From Chloracidobacterium sp. (GTDB lineage Bacteria > Acidobacteriota > Blastocatellia > Pyrinomonadales > Pyrinomonadaceae), in NCBI GenBank assembly GCA_016711345.1, contig JADJTD010000001.1, positions 3,162,001-3,226,000 of the forward strand: 64,000 bases of DNA, written 5' to 3'. The notes under the pieces were generated by a model, which had not been told where the DNA came from, ran no database searches, and saw only the letters and a program-made list of their open reading frames with translations. The position numbers and the translations under genes were made by a program. Each line of letters starts with the position of its first letter. Position 1 is the first letter of the stretch. Shown here piece after piece: positions 57,027 to 64,000 of the stretch.

Positions 57027-58445
57027 ATGGAGAAGTTTTTTAGCGCTGTCCAAAACATGTTCAAGGTCCCTGAGCTGCGGAAACGCATTCTCTTTACGCT
57101 TGGGCTCTTGGCGGTTTATCGTTTGGGTGCGCACGTTACGGCACCCGGTATCAATAAGGCGCAGCTTGAACGCGTTTGGGGCGACGTTGCCGGTACGCTT
57201 CTTGGTGTTCTCGATCTCTTTTCCGGCGGTAATTTCCGCACCATCTCTGTGTTTGCTCTCGGCGTCACACCTTATATTACGGCGTCGATCATAATGCAGC
57301 TTTTGCCAGTGCTCTCGCCGGCAATGAAGAAGATTCAGGAAGAAGGCGAGGTCGGTCGGCAGAAAATGAATCAATGGACACGGTATTCGACCGTTGTTCT
57401 TTGCGCCGTGCAAACATTTTTCGTATCGACGTGGCTGTCACGTAACCAGATCATCCCTGAAACATGGTGGGCGACCGCAATGATCGTTATCACGCTCACG
57501 ACGGGAACGATCTTTGTTATGTGGCTAGGTGAACAGATAACAGAACGCGGCGTCGGAAACGGCATCTCGCTTCTGATCTTTGCCGGAATTGTTATTGGGT
57601 TGCCAAACGGAATTTTGCAGATATCTGAACGCGTCCGTTCGGGCGATCCTCTACAGTCGCTTGGCGTTGTTTTTTTGGTCGTTGTCATTATCGCGCTGAT
57701 CGCTTTGATCGTTTATGTCGAATCGGCGAGGCGAAATATCGCCATCAGTTACGCAAGCAGGCGTGTTGGTAATCAGACATTTCGCGGGCAGGAAACGAGT
57801 CTTCCGCTCAAGATCAACATGGGCGGCGTCATCCCGGTAATCTTTGCTTCGTCGGTTTTGGCGATGCCTCAAACTTTGTTTTCGGCATTTCCGGCTGACC
57901 CTGCTAACCCTGATTCTGCTTGGTCGAAAGTGTATGCTTTCTTTCAGCAATTTCACGGCGGTGATCCATATTACGAACTTGTCTTTTTGACCTTGATCGT
58001 TGTTTTCACATTCTTTTACATCACCATCATTTTTAATACAGATGAGGTAGCCGACAATCTAAGAAAGCACGGCGGATTCATCGCTGGTATCAGACCAGGT
58101 GCCCCGACTGCTGACTATTTGAATTCAATACTGACGCGCCTGACGACAGTTGGAGCTTTGTATTTGGCATTTGTTGCGTTCGCACCGCAGTTGCTCCTTA
58201 GCGGGTTTAAGGTTGCTCGGTTGCCATTTGTCGGTACAGCAATCGATAACTTTTTGACGGCAACGCCTGGATTAAGTTGGATTCCTACAGGCTTGGGATA
58301 CCAGTTTTTCTTCGGAGGCACTTCGCTTCTGATTCTGGTCGGTGTTGCAATGGACACGGTTTCTCAGATAGAGGCTCAACTGGTAATGCGTAATTACGAG
58401 GGGTTCCTTGGAGCAGGTTCGCGACTTAGAGGGCGCCGAAGTTAG
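57027..58445 (+). CDS. secY: Protein translocase subunit SecY
   Basis: A 472-aa integral membrane channel of the Sec translocon with about ten transmembrane helices. FSAVQNMFKVPELRKRILFTLGLLAVYRLG, the plug and GVTPYITASIIMQLL region, and IRPGAPTADYLNSILTRLT with the C5-loop are all recognisable. The extended loop around residues 290-320 (FPADPANPDSAWSKVYAFFQQFHGGDPYY) is somewhat long. A CAGAGACG inverted repeat follows it. Confidence 0.98.
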   Translation: MEKFFSAVQNMFKVPELRKRILFTLGLLAVYRLGAHVTAPGINKAQLERVWGDVAGTLLGVLDLFSGGNFRTISVFALGVTPYITASIIMQLLPVLSPAMKKIQEEGEVGRQKMNQWTRYSTVVLCAVQTFFVSTWLSRNQIIPETWWATAMIVITLTTGTIFVMWLGEQITERGVGNGISLLIFAGIVIGLPNGILQISERVRSGDPLQSLGVVFLVVVIIALIALIVYVESARRNIAISYASRRVGNQTFRGQETSLPLKINMGGVIPVIFASSVLAMPQTLFSAFPADPANPDSAWSKVYAFFQQFHGGDPYYELVFLTLIVVFTFFYITIIFNTDEVADNLRKHGGFIAGIRPGAPTADYLNSILTRLTTVGALYLAFVAFAPQLLLSGFKVARLPFVGTAIDNFLTATPGLSWIPTGLGYQFFFGGTSLLILVGVAMDTVSQIEAQLVMRNYEGFLGAGSRLRGRRS

Positions 58446-58453
58446 ATCATTTG

Positions 58454-58527
58454 AACCGTAGAGACGCAGAGACGCTGAGAAGAGTCAAATGATTCTTCTT
58501 CCTCTGCGTCTTGGCGTCTCTGCGGTA
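58454..58527. repeat. GCAGAGACGC inverted repeat, secY-adk gap
   Basis: The left arm ACCGTAGAGACGCAGAGACG pairs imperfectly with the right arm CTGCGTCTTGGCGTCTCTGC (and then GGT), with TCAAATGATTCT between. Confidence 0.7.
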
Positions 58528-58537
58528 AACAGTTTAA

Positions 58538-59182
58538 ATGGATAAGATCATTGTTTTGATAGGTGCTCCGGGAGCAGGCAAGGGGACGCAGGCGAGACTA
58601 TTGCAGGAGCGCCGGTCGATCCCACAGATATCAACTGGCGACATGTTTCGCGAGATGAAAACGCTCGACACGCCGCTCGCCCGTGAGGTTCAGACGATAA
58701 TGTCATCGGGCAAGCTGATATCCGATGACCTGACGTACAAGATCGTCCGTGAACGCACATCGAAGCCGGACACGGCTGGAAGTTTTGTTCTAGATGGTTA
58801 TCCGCGAACTGCGGTACAGGCCAAGCAGCTTGAAGAGCTTGCGAAAGAGCAAGGCAAGGAAATACAGGCGATCGAGGTCGATGTTCCGCGTGACGAATTG
58901 ATGAAACGTTTGACAGGACGCAGGAGTTGTCCGGTTTGTGGTGAGATATACAATATATATTCAAAGCCGCCAAAAGCCGATGGTTTTTGTGACGACCACC
59001 CGGAAGCAAAGCTTGACCATAGATCCGATGACTCGGAGGAAAAGGTCAAAGTGCGGCTTGAAACTTACGATGAATTGACAATGCCGTTGCTGGAACATTA
59101 CGAAAAGTCCGGACGCCTCAAGAAAGTGGACGGAACCGGAGAGATCGAGAATATCTATCACGAGTTGAATGAGCTTATTTGA
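58538..59182 (+). CDS. adk: Adenylate kinase
   Basis: A 214-aa enzyme (2 ADP = ATP + AMP). P-loop GAPGAGKGTQA, AMP-site STGDMFREM and FVLDGYPRTAVQA. The LID contains a zinc-finger-like CPVCGEIYN ... CDDHPEA (three Cys plus Asp) as in Gram-positive and other zinc-LID kinases. Its end overlaps the earliest map start by 14 nt. Confidence 0.98.
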   Translation: MDKIIVLIGAPGAGKGTQARLLQERRSIPQISTGDMFREMKTLDTPLAREVQTIMSSGKLISDDLTYKIVRERTSKPDTAGSFVLDGYPRTAVQAKQLEELAKEQGKEIQAIEVDVPRDELMKRLTGRRSCPVCGEIYNIYSKPPKADGFCDDHPEAKLDHRSDDSEEKVKVRLETYDELTMPLLEHYEKSGRLKKVDGTGEIENIYHELNELI

Positions 59183-59210
59183 GATTTTTCGCAGCCTGTT
59201 TAGTAATCAA

Positions 59211-60008
59211 ATGATAATCGCAAAGTCAGCAAAAGATCTAGACAAAATGCGTGCCGTAGGCGAGTTGATCGCTGAGGTGCGGGAGGCTTTGCGTTTAATG
59301 GTCGCTCCTGGCATTTCGACGATGGATCTTAATAACGCCGCTGAGAAGATGATCAGAGATGCGGGTGCAATTCCAACATTTATCGGTTATCATGGCTTTC
59401 CATTTGCCATCTGCGCTTCGGTAAATAATGAGATCGTTCACGGCTTTTCGAAGAAAGACCCGCTAAACGAAGGCGATATTGTTTCGCTCGATATGGCGGC
59501 GACGTATCAAGGGTTTGTTGGTGATACAGCGATGACGGTGCCGGTTGGCGAGATAACCGATGAGCTAAAACAACTGATTCGCGTTACTGAGGAGTGTCTT
59601 GAATTTGGTATTCAGGCGTGCCGTGTGAATAATCGTGTCGGCGACATCGGTTGGGCGGTTCAGCAGCATGCGGAAAAGTTCAGTTATGGAATAGTTCGTG
59701 ATTACACCGGGCACGGCATAGGACGTTCGATGCACGAGTCGCCCCAGATACCCAATTATGGTCGGCAGGGCACTAAGGAGCGAATTCGGGCCGGATATTG
59801 CTTCGCGATCGAGCCGATGTTGAATCTTGGAACTGCTGAAACAAAAACACTTAGCGATAAGTGGACAGTGGTTACGCTTGACGGTAAACCGTCGGCTCAT
59901 GCCGAGCACACGCTTGCGGTAACTGTTGACGGGCCGGAGATTTTGACGCTTACAAAGGAACAAAAGCGTCTTCGGCAGAACGTAATGACAGAAACCGTGT
60001 CTGCTTGA
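59211..60008 (+). CDS. map: Methionine aminopeptidase type I
   Basis: A 265-aa cytosolic metalloprotease that removes N-terminal Met. Metal ligands: SLDMAATYQGFVGDTAMT (two Asp), GHGIGRSMHESP (His), IEPMLNLG (Glu) and the last Glu in AEHTLAVT. I prefer the ATG at 59211 (MIIAKSAKDLDKMR), the family pattern; an in-frame ATG at 59169 inside adk would add 14 residues. Confidence 0.96.
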   Translation: MIIAKSAKDLDKMRAVGELIAEVREALRLMVAPGISTMDLNNAAEKMIRDAGAIPTFIGYHGFPFAICASVNNEIVHGFSKKDPLNEGDIVSLDMAATYQGFVGDTAMTVPVGEITDELKQLIRVTEECLEFGIQACRVNNRVGDIGWAVQQHAEKFSYGIVRDYTGHGIGRSMHESPQIPNYGRQGTKERIRAGYCFAIEPMLNLGTAETKTLSDKWTVVTLDGKPSAHAEHTLAVTVDGPEILTLTKEQKRLRQNVMTETVSA

Positions 60009-60079
60009 CTTGAAAAAAGGTCGGACAACGTATAAAATCATTCGTTTGCTCAACTATTCAATCGGTTGGCACGCGTTGT

Positions 60080-60301
60080 ATGTCTAAAGAGGAAGCGATT
60101 GAAGTCACGGCGACAGTGCTGGAAACACTGCCGAATGCAATGTTTAAGGTTGCCGTGGACGATAATCAGCATGAGGTTTTGGCACATGTTTCTGGGAAAA
60201 TGAGGAAAAACTTTATCCGAATTTTGCCGGGCGACAAAGTTTTAGTTGAATTATCGCCGTATGACCTGAAACGCGGACGAATTACATATCGCTATAAGTA
60301 G
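60080..60301 (+). CDS. infA: Translation initiation factor IF-1
   Basis: A 73-aa OB-fold factor binding the 30S A site. SKEEAIEVTATVLETLPNAMFKVAVDDNQHEVLAHVSGKMRKNFIRILPGDKVLVELSPYDLKRGRITYR is full length and canonical. rpmJ starts 15 bp later. Confidence 0.97.
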   Translation: MSKEEAIEVTATVLETLPNAMFKVAVDDNQHEVLAHVSGKMRKNFIRILPGDKVLVELSPYDLKRGRITYRYK

Positions 60302-60316
60302 GACAGGTATAAAAAG

Positions 60317-60430
60317 ATGAAAGTCAGGCCGTCAGTTAAAAAAATGTGCGACAAATGCAAGGTGATACACCGCAAAGGGATTGTGCGTGTAATTTGCGAA
60401 AATCCGAAGCACAAACAGCGTCAAGGGTAA
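60317..60430 (+). CDS. rpmJ: Ribosomal protein L36
   Basis: A 37-aa zinc protein, MKVRPSVKKMCDKCKVIHRK followed by GIVRVICENPKHKQRQG. The Cys/Cys...Cys/His ligands are all present. It is the usual neighbour between infA and rpsM. Too short for most ORF lists. Confidence 0.97.
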   Translation: MKVRPSVKKMCDKCKVIHRKGIVRVICENPKHKQRQG

Positions 60431-60445
60431 TTTTTAGGAGAATTT

Positions 60446-60829
60446 ATGGCTCGTGTAGCAGGAGTAGATCTACCGCCCAATAAGCGGGCACAAATTGGAA
60501 TGACCTACATTTACGGTGTGGGTAAATCGCGCGCAACGGTGATCCTTGAACAGGCCGGCGTTGATATTAATACCAGGATCAAGGATATAAGCGAAGACGA
60601 TCTGAATAAGATCCGTACGCTTCTTGATACGGAAGGCAATATTGAAGGCGATCTCAGAAAGCGTATTCAAATGGACATCAAGCGCTTGATGGACATCGGC
60701 TGTTATCGCGGCCTGCGTCATCGTCGCGGCCTGCCGGTTCGAGGACAGCGCACCAGCACCAACGCAAGAACAAGAAAAGGACCGCGTAAAGCGGCTGTGG
60801 CGAAGAAGAAGGCTCCAGGTAAGAAATAA
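60446..60829 (+). CDS. rpsM: Ribosomal protein S13
   Basis: A 127-aa 30S head protein: VAGVDLPPNKRAQIGMTYIYGVGKSRA, and CYRGLRHRRGLPVRGQRTSTNARTRKGPRKAAV. A TTTTTAGGAGAATTT leader gives a good Shine-Dalgarno. Canonical. Confidence 0.98.
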   Translation: MARVAGVDLPPNKRAQIGMTYIYGVGKSRATVILEQAGVDINTRIKDISEDDLNKIRTLLDTEGNIEGDLRKRIQMDIKRLMDIGCYRGLRHRRGLPVRGQRTSTNARTRKGPRKAAVAKKKAPGKK

Positions 60830-60834
60830 AGTTG

Positions 60835-60912
60835 CGAGTTTAGAGAGTTAACAGAGTTATAGGAGTTCAGGAACTCATAATGCTCAGAAACTCGGTGACC
60901 TCAGCAAACTCC
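60835..60912. repeat. GAGTT/AACTC-word inverted repeat, rpsM-rpsK gap
   Basis: GAGTTTAGAGAGTTAACAGAG on the left; AACTCGGTGACC and AAACTCCG on the right, ending 11 bp before the rpsK ATG. Confidence 0.6.
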
Positions 60913-60923
60913 GAACTAAAAAT

Positions 60924-61325
60924 ATGGCAAAAGCAGCAGCAACTAAAAAGAAGACTTTTAAGAAGAAAGAGAAAAAGATCATTCCTATTGGGATCGTCCA
61001 TATCGCGGCTTCGTTCAATAATACGATGATCTCGATCACCGACACCGAAGGTAATTTGGTCGCTCAATCTTCATCCGGTGCACGCGGATTTCGCGGTTCG
61101 CGAAAGGGAACGCCATTCGCGGCGCAGCAAGCTGCTTCAGAAGCAGCCCGTAAAGCTCAGGATGCGGGCATGCGTGAGGTCGAGGTTCGGGTAAAAGGCC
61201 CAGGCGGAGGCCGTGAGTCAGCGATCAGAGCGATCAATCAGGCAGGCATACGTGTTACGTCGATCCGTGATACAACACCTATCCCACACAACGGATGCCG
61301 TCCGCCGAAACGCAGACGAGTCTGA
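60924..61325 (+). CDS. rpsK: Ribosomal protein S11
   Basis: A 133-aa 30S platform protein: IAASFNNTMISITDTEGNLVAQSSSGARGFRGSRKGTPFAAQQAA and TSIRDTTPIPHNGCRPPKRRRV. The start follows CCGAACTAAAAAT with no Shine-Dalgarno. Confidence 0.98.
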   Translation: MAKAAATKKKTFKKKEKKIIPIGIVHIAASFNNTMISITDTEGNLVAQSSSGARGFRGSRKGTPFAAQQAASEAARKAQDAGMREVEVRVKGPGGGRESAIRAINQAGIRVTSIRDTTPIPHNGCRPPKRRRV

Positions 61326-61429
61326 GCTTTCTTAGATTTGAGATTTGGATTTTTTGATAACTATCGAAAGGAAGAAGGGCTTCGGCTCGTAAACTTTTCC
61401 GTTAAAAACACGGAGGCAGGAATAAATTA

Positions 61430-62062
61430 ATGGCTAGATATAGAGATGCGGTGTGCAGGCTTTGCCGTCGCGAAGGTGGAAAGTTATTTTTGAAGGGTGA
61501 CAGATGTTTTAAGCCCTCTTGTGCTATTGAAAAGCGGGGAACTAATCCTCCCGGACAGCACGGTGCCGCCAGGCGCAAAATGCTTGCCGGTTACGGTGAG
61601 CAGCTTCGCGAGAAACAGAAAGTAAAACGTATTTACTTTGTTCTCGAAAAGCAGTTCCGCAATTATTTCGAAAAAGCGCGTCGTCAGAAAGGTGTTACGG
61701 GTGAGAACTTGTTGTTCATGCTCGAACGCCGTCTTGACAACGTAGTCTATCGTTCAGGATTTTCCACTTCACGCCGTCAGGCACGCCAGCTTGTAAACCA
61801 CGGACATGTTACCGTCAACGGCCGCAAGGTCAACATTCCTTCATTTCAGGTGAAGGCCGGTGACACGATCGCTGTCAAAGACCGTTCACAGAAGAACACT
61901 CACGTTGATGGGGCTTGGGCAACAGCAGTTGGACGTGGACGTCCCGCATGGATAAATGCGCAGGGCAAAGATATGCAGGTGTTGATCGCGGGACTGCCTA
62001 ATCGTCAGGATATTGACGCAAACATCAACGAGCAGCTTATCGTTGAGCTTTACAGTAAGTAA
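61430..62062 (+). CDS. rpsD: Ribosomal protein S4
   Basis: A 210-aa 30S assembly protein with the zinc-type N-terminus (CRLCRREGGKLFLKGDRCFKPSC: four Cys). The S4/RNA-binding domain LERRLDNVVYRSGFSTSRRQARQLVNHGHVTVNGRKV is canonical. S4 represses the alpha operon in E. coli; a hairpin follows before rpoA. Confidence 0.98.
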   Translation: MARYRDAVCRLCRREGGKLFLKGDRCFKPSCAIEKRGTNPPGQHGAARRKMLAGYGEQLREKQKVKRIYFVLEKQFRNYFEKARRQKGVTGENLLFMLERRLDNVVYRSGFSTSRRQARQLVNHGHVTVNGRKVNIPSFQVKAGDTIAVKDRSQKNTHVDGAWATAVGRGRPAWINAQGKDMQVLIAGLPNRQDIDANINEQLIVELYSK

Positions 62063-62070
62063 TTAAACCA

Positions 62071-62138
62071 GAGTGGCTGAAGTAGCCGGTTCATGAAAGT
62101 TCGTTCTTGCTAAGCTCGAACCGGGGACAAGGCCACTC
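62071..62138 (+). promoter_or_regulatory. Two-helix hairpin in the rpsD-rpoA gap
   Basis: Outer stem GAGTGGC (62071-62077) / GCCACTC (62132-62138), inner stem CCGGTTC (62086-62092) / GAACCGG (62118-62124). All 14 base pairs are perfect. It is not word-repetitive like the other gap repeats, so a regulatory element for rpoA is possible. Confidence 0.55.
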
Positions 62139-62162
62139 GTAGAAACTATAAGAAGAACACAT

Positions 62163-63176
62163 ATGACAAGCAATAATTGGACAGATTTTCAAATGCCTAG
62201 CCGCCTCAATGTCGAGACCGAGACATTGACAGAGCGATTCGGAAAATTTTATGCACAGCCTTTCGAACGCGGATTCGGCACGACGATCGGTAACTCGATC
62301 CGCCGTGCTTTGCTTTCGTCGATCGAAGGAGCTGCTATTACGGCCGTTCGTATCGAGGGAGTCGAACACGAATTTTCATCGATCAAGGGTGTTGTCGAAG
62401 ACGCAACCGACGTAATCCTAAACCTCAAACAGATTCCATTCAAATTGAATGGCGGCGGAGTGAAAACTCTCTCGATAAGCAAGAAGGGAGCGGGAGTAGT
62501 CACAAGTGCGGACATTGAGGCCGATGGTGATGTAGAGATTCTTGATTCCACAGTTCACATCGCGACCATCAGTGCCGGCGGCAAATTGAATATTGAAATG
62601 CGGCTCAAACAAGGCCGCGGATATGTGTCGGCTGAGTTCAACAACGACGAAGACCTTTCGGTTGGTTATATTCCCATCGACGCGGTACACACGCCGATCA
62701 AAAAGGTTAATTACAACGTCGAAAAAACCAGACAGGGATCGAACACGGAATATGATCGTTTGACGATCGAGGTTTGGACCGACGGCTCGGTCAAGCCGGA
62801 AGATTCTATCGGCCTGGCAGCAAAATTGGTCAAAGATCATATGTCGATCTTTATCAATTTCGAAGAGGAAGAAGAAGAATACAAATACGAGGATATCGCT
62901 CGTCCGCCGCTTATGCGGAACGATCTGCTCGATAAATCGGTCGATGAACTTGAGCTTTCGGTGCGTTCTTATAATTGTTTGAAGAACGCCGACATTCGCT
63001 CGATTCGCGACCTGATTCGACGCAGCGAAAAAGATATGCTTAATACCAAGAATTTTGGTAAAAAATCGCTTACAGAGATCAAGGACCTGCTTCACGGAAT
63101 GGGCCTCGATTTTGGAATGGATTTTGACGAACAGGGAAATCCGATCCCCGGAAGCGGTGGCCGAGATTTAGATTAA
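62163..63176 (+). CDS. rpoA: RNA polymerase alpha subunit
   Basis: A 337-aa subunit. The N-terminal assembly domain has GRGYVSAEFNNDE and FERGFGTTIGNSIRRALLSSIEGAA; the C-terminal domain has ELELSVRSYNCLKNADIRSIRDLIRRSEKDMLNTKNFGKKSLTEIKDLL, including DNA-contacting residues. Full length. Confidence 0.98.
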   Translation: MTSNNWTDFQMPSRLNVETETLTERFGKFYAQPFERGFGTTIGNSIRRALLSSIEGAAITAVRIEGVEHEFSSIKGVVEDATDVILNLKQIPFKLNGGGVKTLSISKKGAGVVTSADIEADGDVEILDSTVHIATISAGGKLNIEMRLKQGRGYVSAEFNNDEDLSVGYIPIDAVHTPIKKVNYNVEKTRQGSNTEYDRLTIEVWTDGSVKPEDSIGLAAKLVKDHMSIFINFEEEEEEYKYEDIARPPLMRNDLLDKSVDELELSVRSYNCLKNADIRSIRDLIRRSEKDMLNTKNFGKKSLTEIKDLLHGMGLDFGMDFDEQGNPIPGSGGRDLD

Positions 63177-63244
63177 GACCAGTCTTGGGTCTTGGTCTTG
63201 GGTCTTGATTTGACTAGAGACTACAGACTCATGAATTTAAAGAA

Positions 63245-63748
63245 ATGAGACACAGAAAAGCACACAGAAAACTTGGCCGCACGACATCGCATCGCATCTC
63301 GCTGCTGCGTAATCTGGCAACTTCGTTAATCAATGCGGATAAGGAACATATCGTTACGACTGTTCCAAAGGCAAAAGAGTTGAGGCCTTTTATCGAAAAG
63401 GTGATTACCATGGCAAGAAAAGCTCAGAATCTTACCGGTGATGATGCGGTTCTTCGCGGTGTCCATCTTCGCCGTCAGGCGGCTGGGTTTTTCCATGCCG
63501 GAAACGGCACGTTCAAGGCTCAGCAGAGCCGATTTCGCGGAAGTAAGGGCGAAACGAAAGAGCCGATCGAGCGAACTGCAGGCGTAAAAGCTGTTCAGCG
63601 ACTTTTCAATGAGCTTGGTGTGCGCTATAAAGACCGTAACGGCGGTTATACGCGCATTATCAAACTCGGCCATCGCAAAGGCGACAACGCTGAAATGGCG
63701 GTGATCGAATTGGTTGATAATCCGCGAGAACTGGCCGCAAAAGGCTAA
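63245..63748 (+). CDS. rplQ: Ribosomal protein L17
   Basis: A 167-aa 50S protein: RHRKAHRKLGRTTSHRISLLRNLATSLI and VQRLFNELGVRYKDRNGGYTRIIKLGHRKGDNAEMAVIELV. It contains an insert of about 45 residues (LRGVHLRRQAAGFFHAGNGTFKAQQSRFRGSKGE) between the standard blocks, making it longer than the usual about 120 aa. End of the alpha cluster. Confidence 0.97.
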   Translation: MRHRKAHRKLGRTTSHRISLLRNLATSLINADKEHIVTTVPKAKELRPFIEKVITMARKAQNLTGDDAVLRGVHLRRQAAGFFHAGNGTFKAQQSRFRGSKGETKEPIERTAGVKAVQRLFNELGVRYKDRNGGYTRIIKLGHRKGDNAEMAVIELVDNPRELAAKG

Positions 63749-63768
63749 ACACACGGAGGCTTTCTAAA

Positions 63769-64000
63769 ATGGGAGCAACATCGGCTTCGGCTAAAGCAAA
63801 AGACGAGAATCTAGTGGTTGAGAAAAAAAGTAACAGTGGCACCGCAAAAGTAAAAAAGATGGCAGAACCGTCCTTTAACATGGAGGAGTTACGTGCCCTC
63901 GCGGAGCTTGTCAACGAAAGCGGCTTTACGGATTTTGAGTTTGAGAACGAGAACATTCGCGTTCGCCTAAGCAAGATGACCGGTGTACCCATGCAGGCAG
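63769..64000 (+). CDS. accB: Biotin carboxyl carrier protein of acetyl-CoA carboxylase (partial)
   Basis: The first 77 residues; the gene runs off the window. After a poorly conserved, Lys-rich leader (MGATSASAKAKDENLVVEKK) comes MEELRALAELVNESGFTDFEFENENIRVRLSK, the characteristic AccB N-terminal helix-strand block. The biotinyl domain (AMKM) lies outside. CACGGAGG gives a good Shine-Dalgarno 21 bp after rplQ. Not part of canonical alpha operons, so probably a lineage-specific link. Confidence 0.8.
   Translation, partial: MGATSASAKAKDENLVVEKKSNSGTAKVKKMAEPSFNMEELRALAELVNESGFTDFEFENENIRVRLSKMTGVPMQA

Overview
The window looks like a chromosomal segment of an Acidobacteriota bacterium, most likely class Blastocatellia (Pyrinomonadaceae-like). 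This is inferred from a VWFA-related protein of acidobacterial type, several secreted FG-GAP proteins with Thr/Pro linkers, dockerin-like plus cohesin-like modules, a GTP-type PEP carboxykinase, moderate GC (judged by eye) and very many intergenic inverted repeats. No rRNA, tRNA, CRISPR array or transposase gene was recognised.

Layout. 0.1-3.7 kb: MDR oxidoreductase, thioredoxin, and a RecA-like ATPase with an HTH. 3.9-9.6 kb: a CSLREA/beta-helix/FG-GAP exoprotein, a VWA protein, and a P-domain/FG-GAP exoprotein. 9.7-16.4 kb: housekeeping genes (deoB, M28 peptidase, a frameshifted DUF2779 gene, DUF4286, tsaD, comF, DksA-like, rlmH). 16.7-30.7 kb: four proteins sharing one C-terminal cohesin-like module, three of them also carrying a dockerin-like module; obgE-nadD-rsfS lies between them. 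The 29.1-30.1 kb gap holds a highly structured minus-strand RNA candidate. 30.8-33.6 kb: rplU-rpmA and pckG. 34-37.5 kb: accessory genes (a 136-aa orphan, a 646-aa PIN-like membrane protein, a VapBC-type pair). 37.7-41.3 kb: a TPR protein, an EamA transporter and a 2Fe-2S protein. 41.8-64 kb: one long + strand str-S10-spc-alpha ribosomal superoperon (rpsL to rplQ, with fusA, tuf, secY, adk, map, infA, rpmJ, rpoA), running into accB at the window edge.

How it works together. The ribosomal run is canonical in order. Two things are odd in it: tuf carries a 2-nt frameshift, and most wide gaps are filled by inverted repeats built from short words that abut the next start codon, so many cistrons lack a visible Shine-Dalgarno. 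The most interesting accessory theme is the extracellular cohesin/dockerin family. Seven-repeat FG-GAP domains or a 13-unit repeat domain are coupled to a shared dockerin-cohesin tail, with one short cohesin-only protein. This could be a self-assembling surface scaffold, but that is inference.

The window is rich in repeats: a palindromic element (GCCCGCACGTAAGTAAGGGC), a second REP-like element inserted in frame in nadD, two arrays of AAAAAGCCA sites at 21-22 bp spacing, TGTCCCA clusters and 19-bp tandem sites. At least four protein segments appear to be encoded by repeat DNA.
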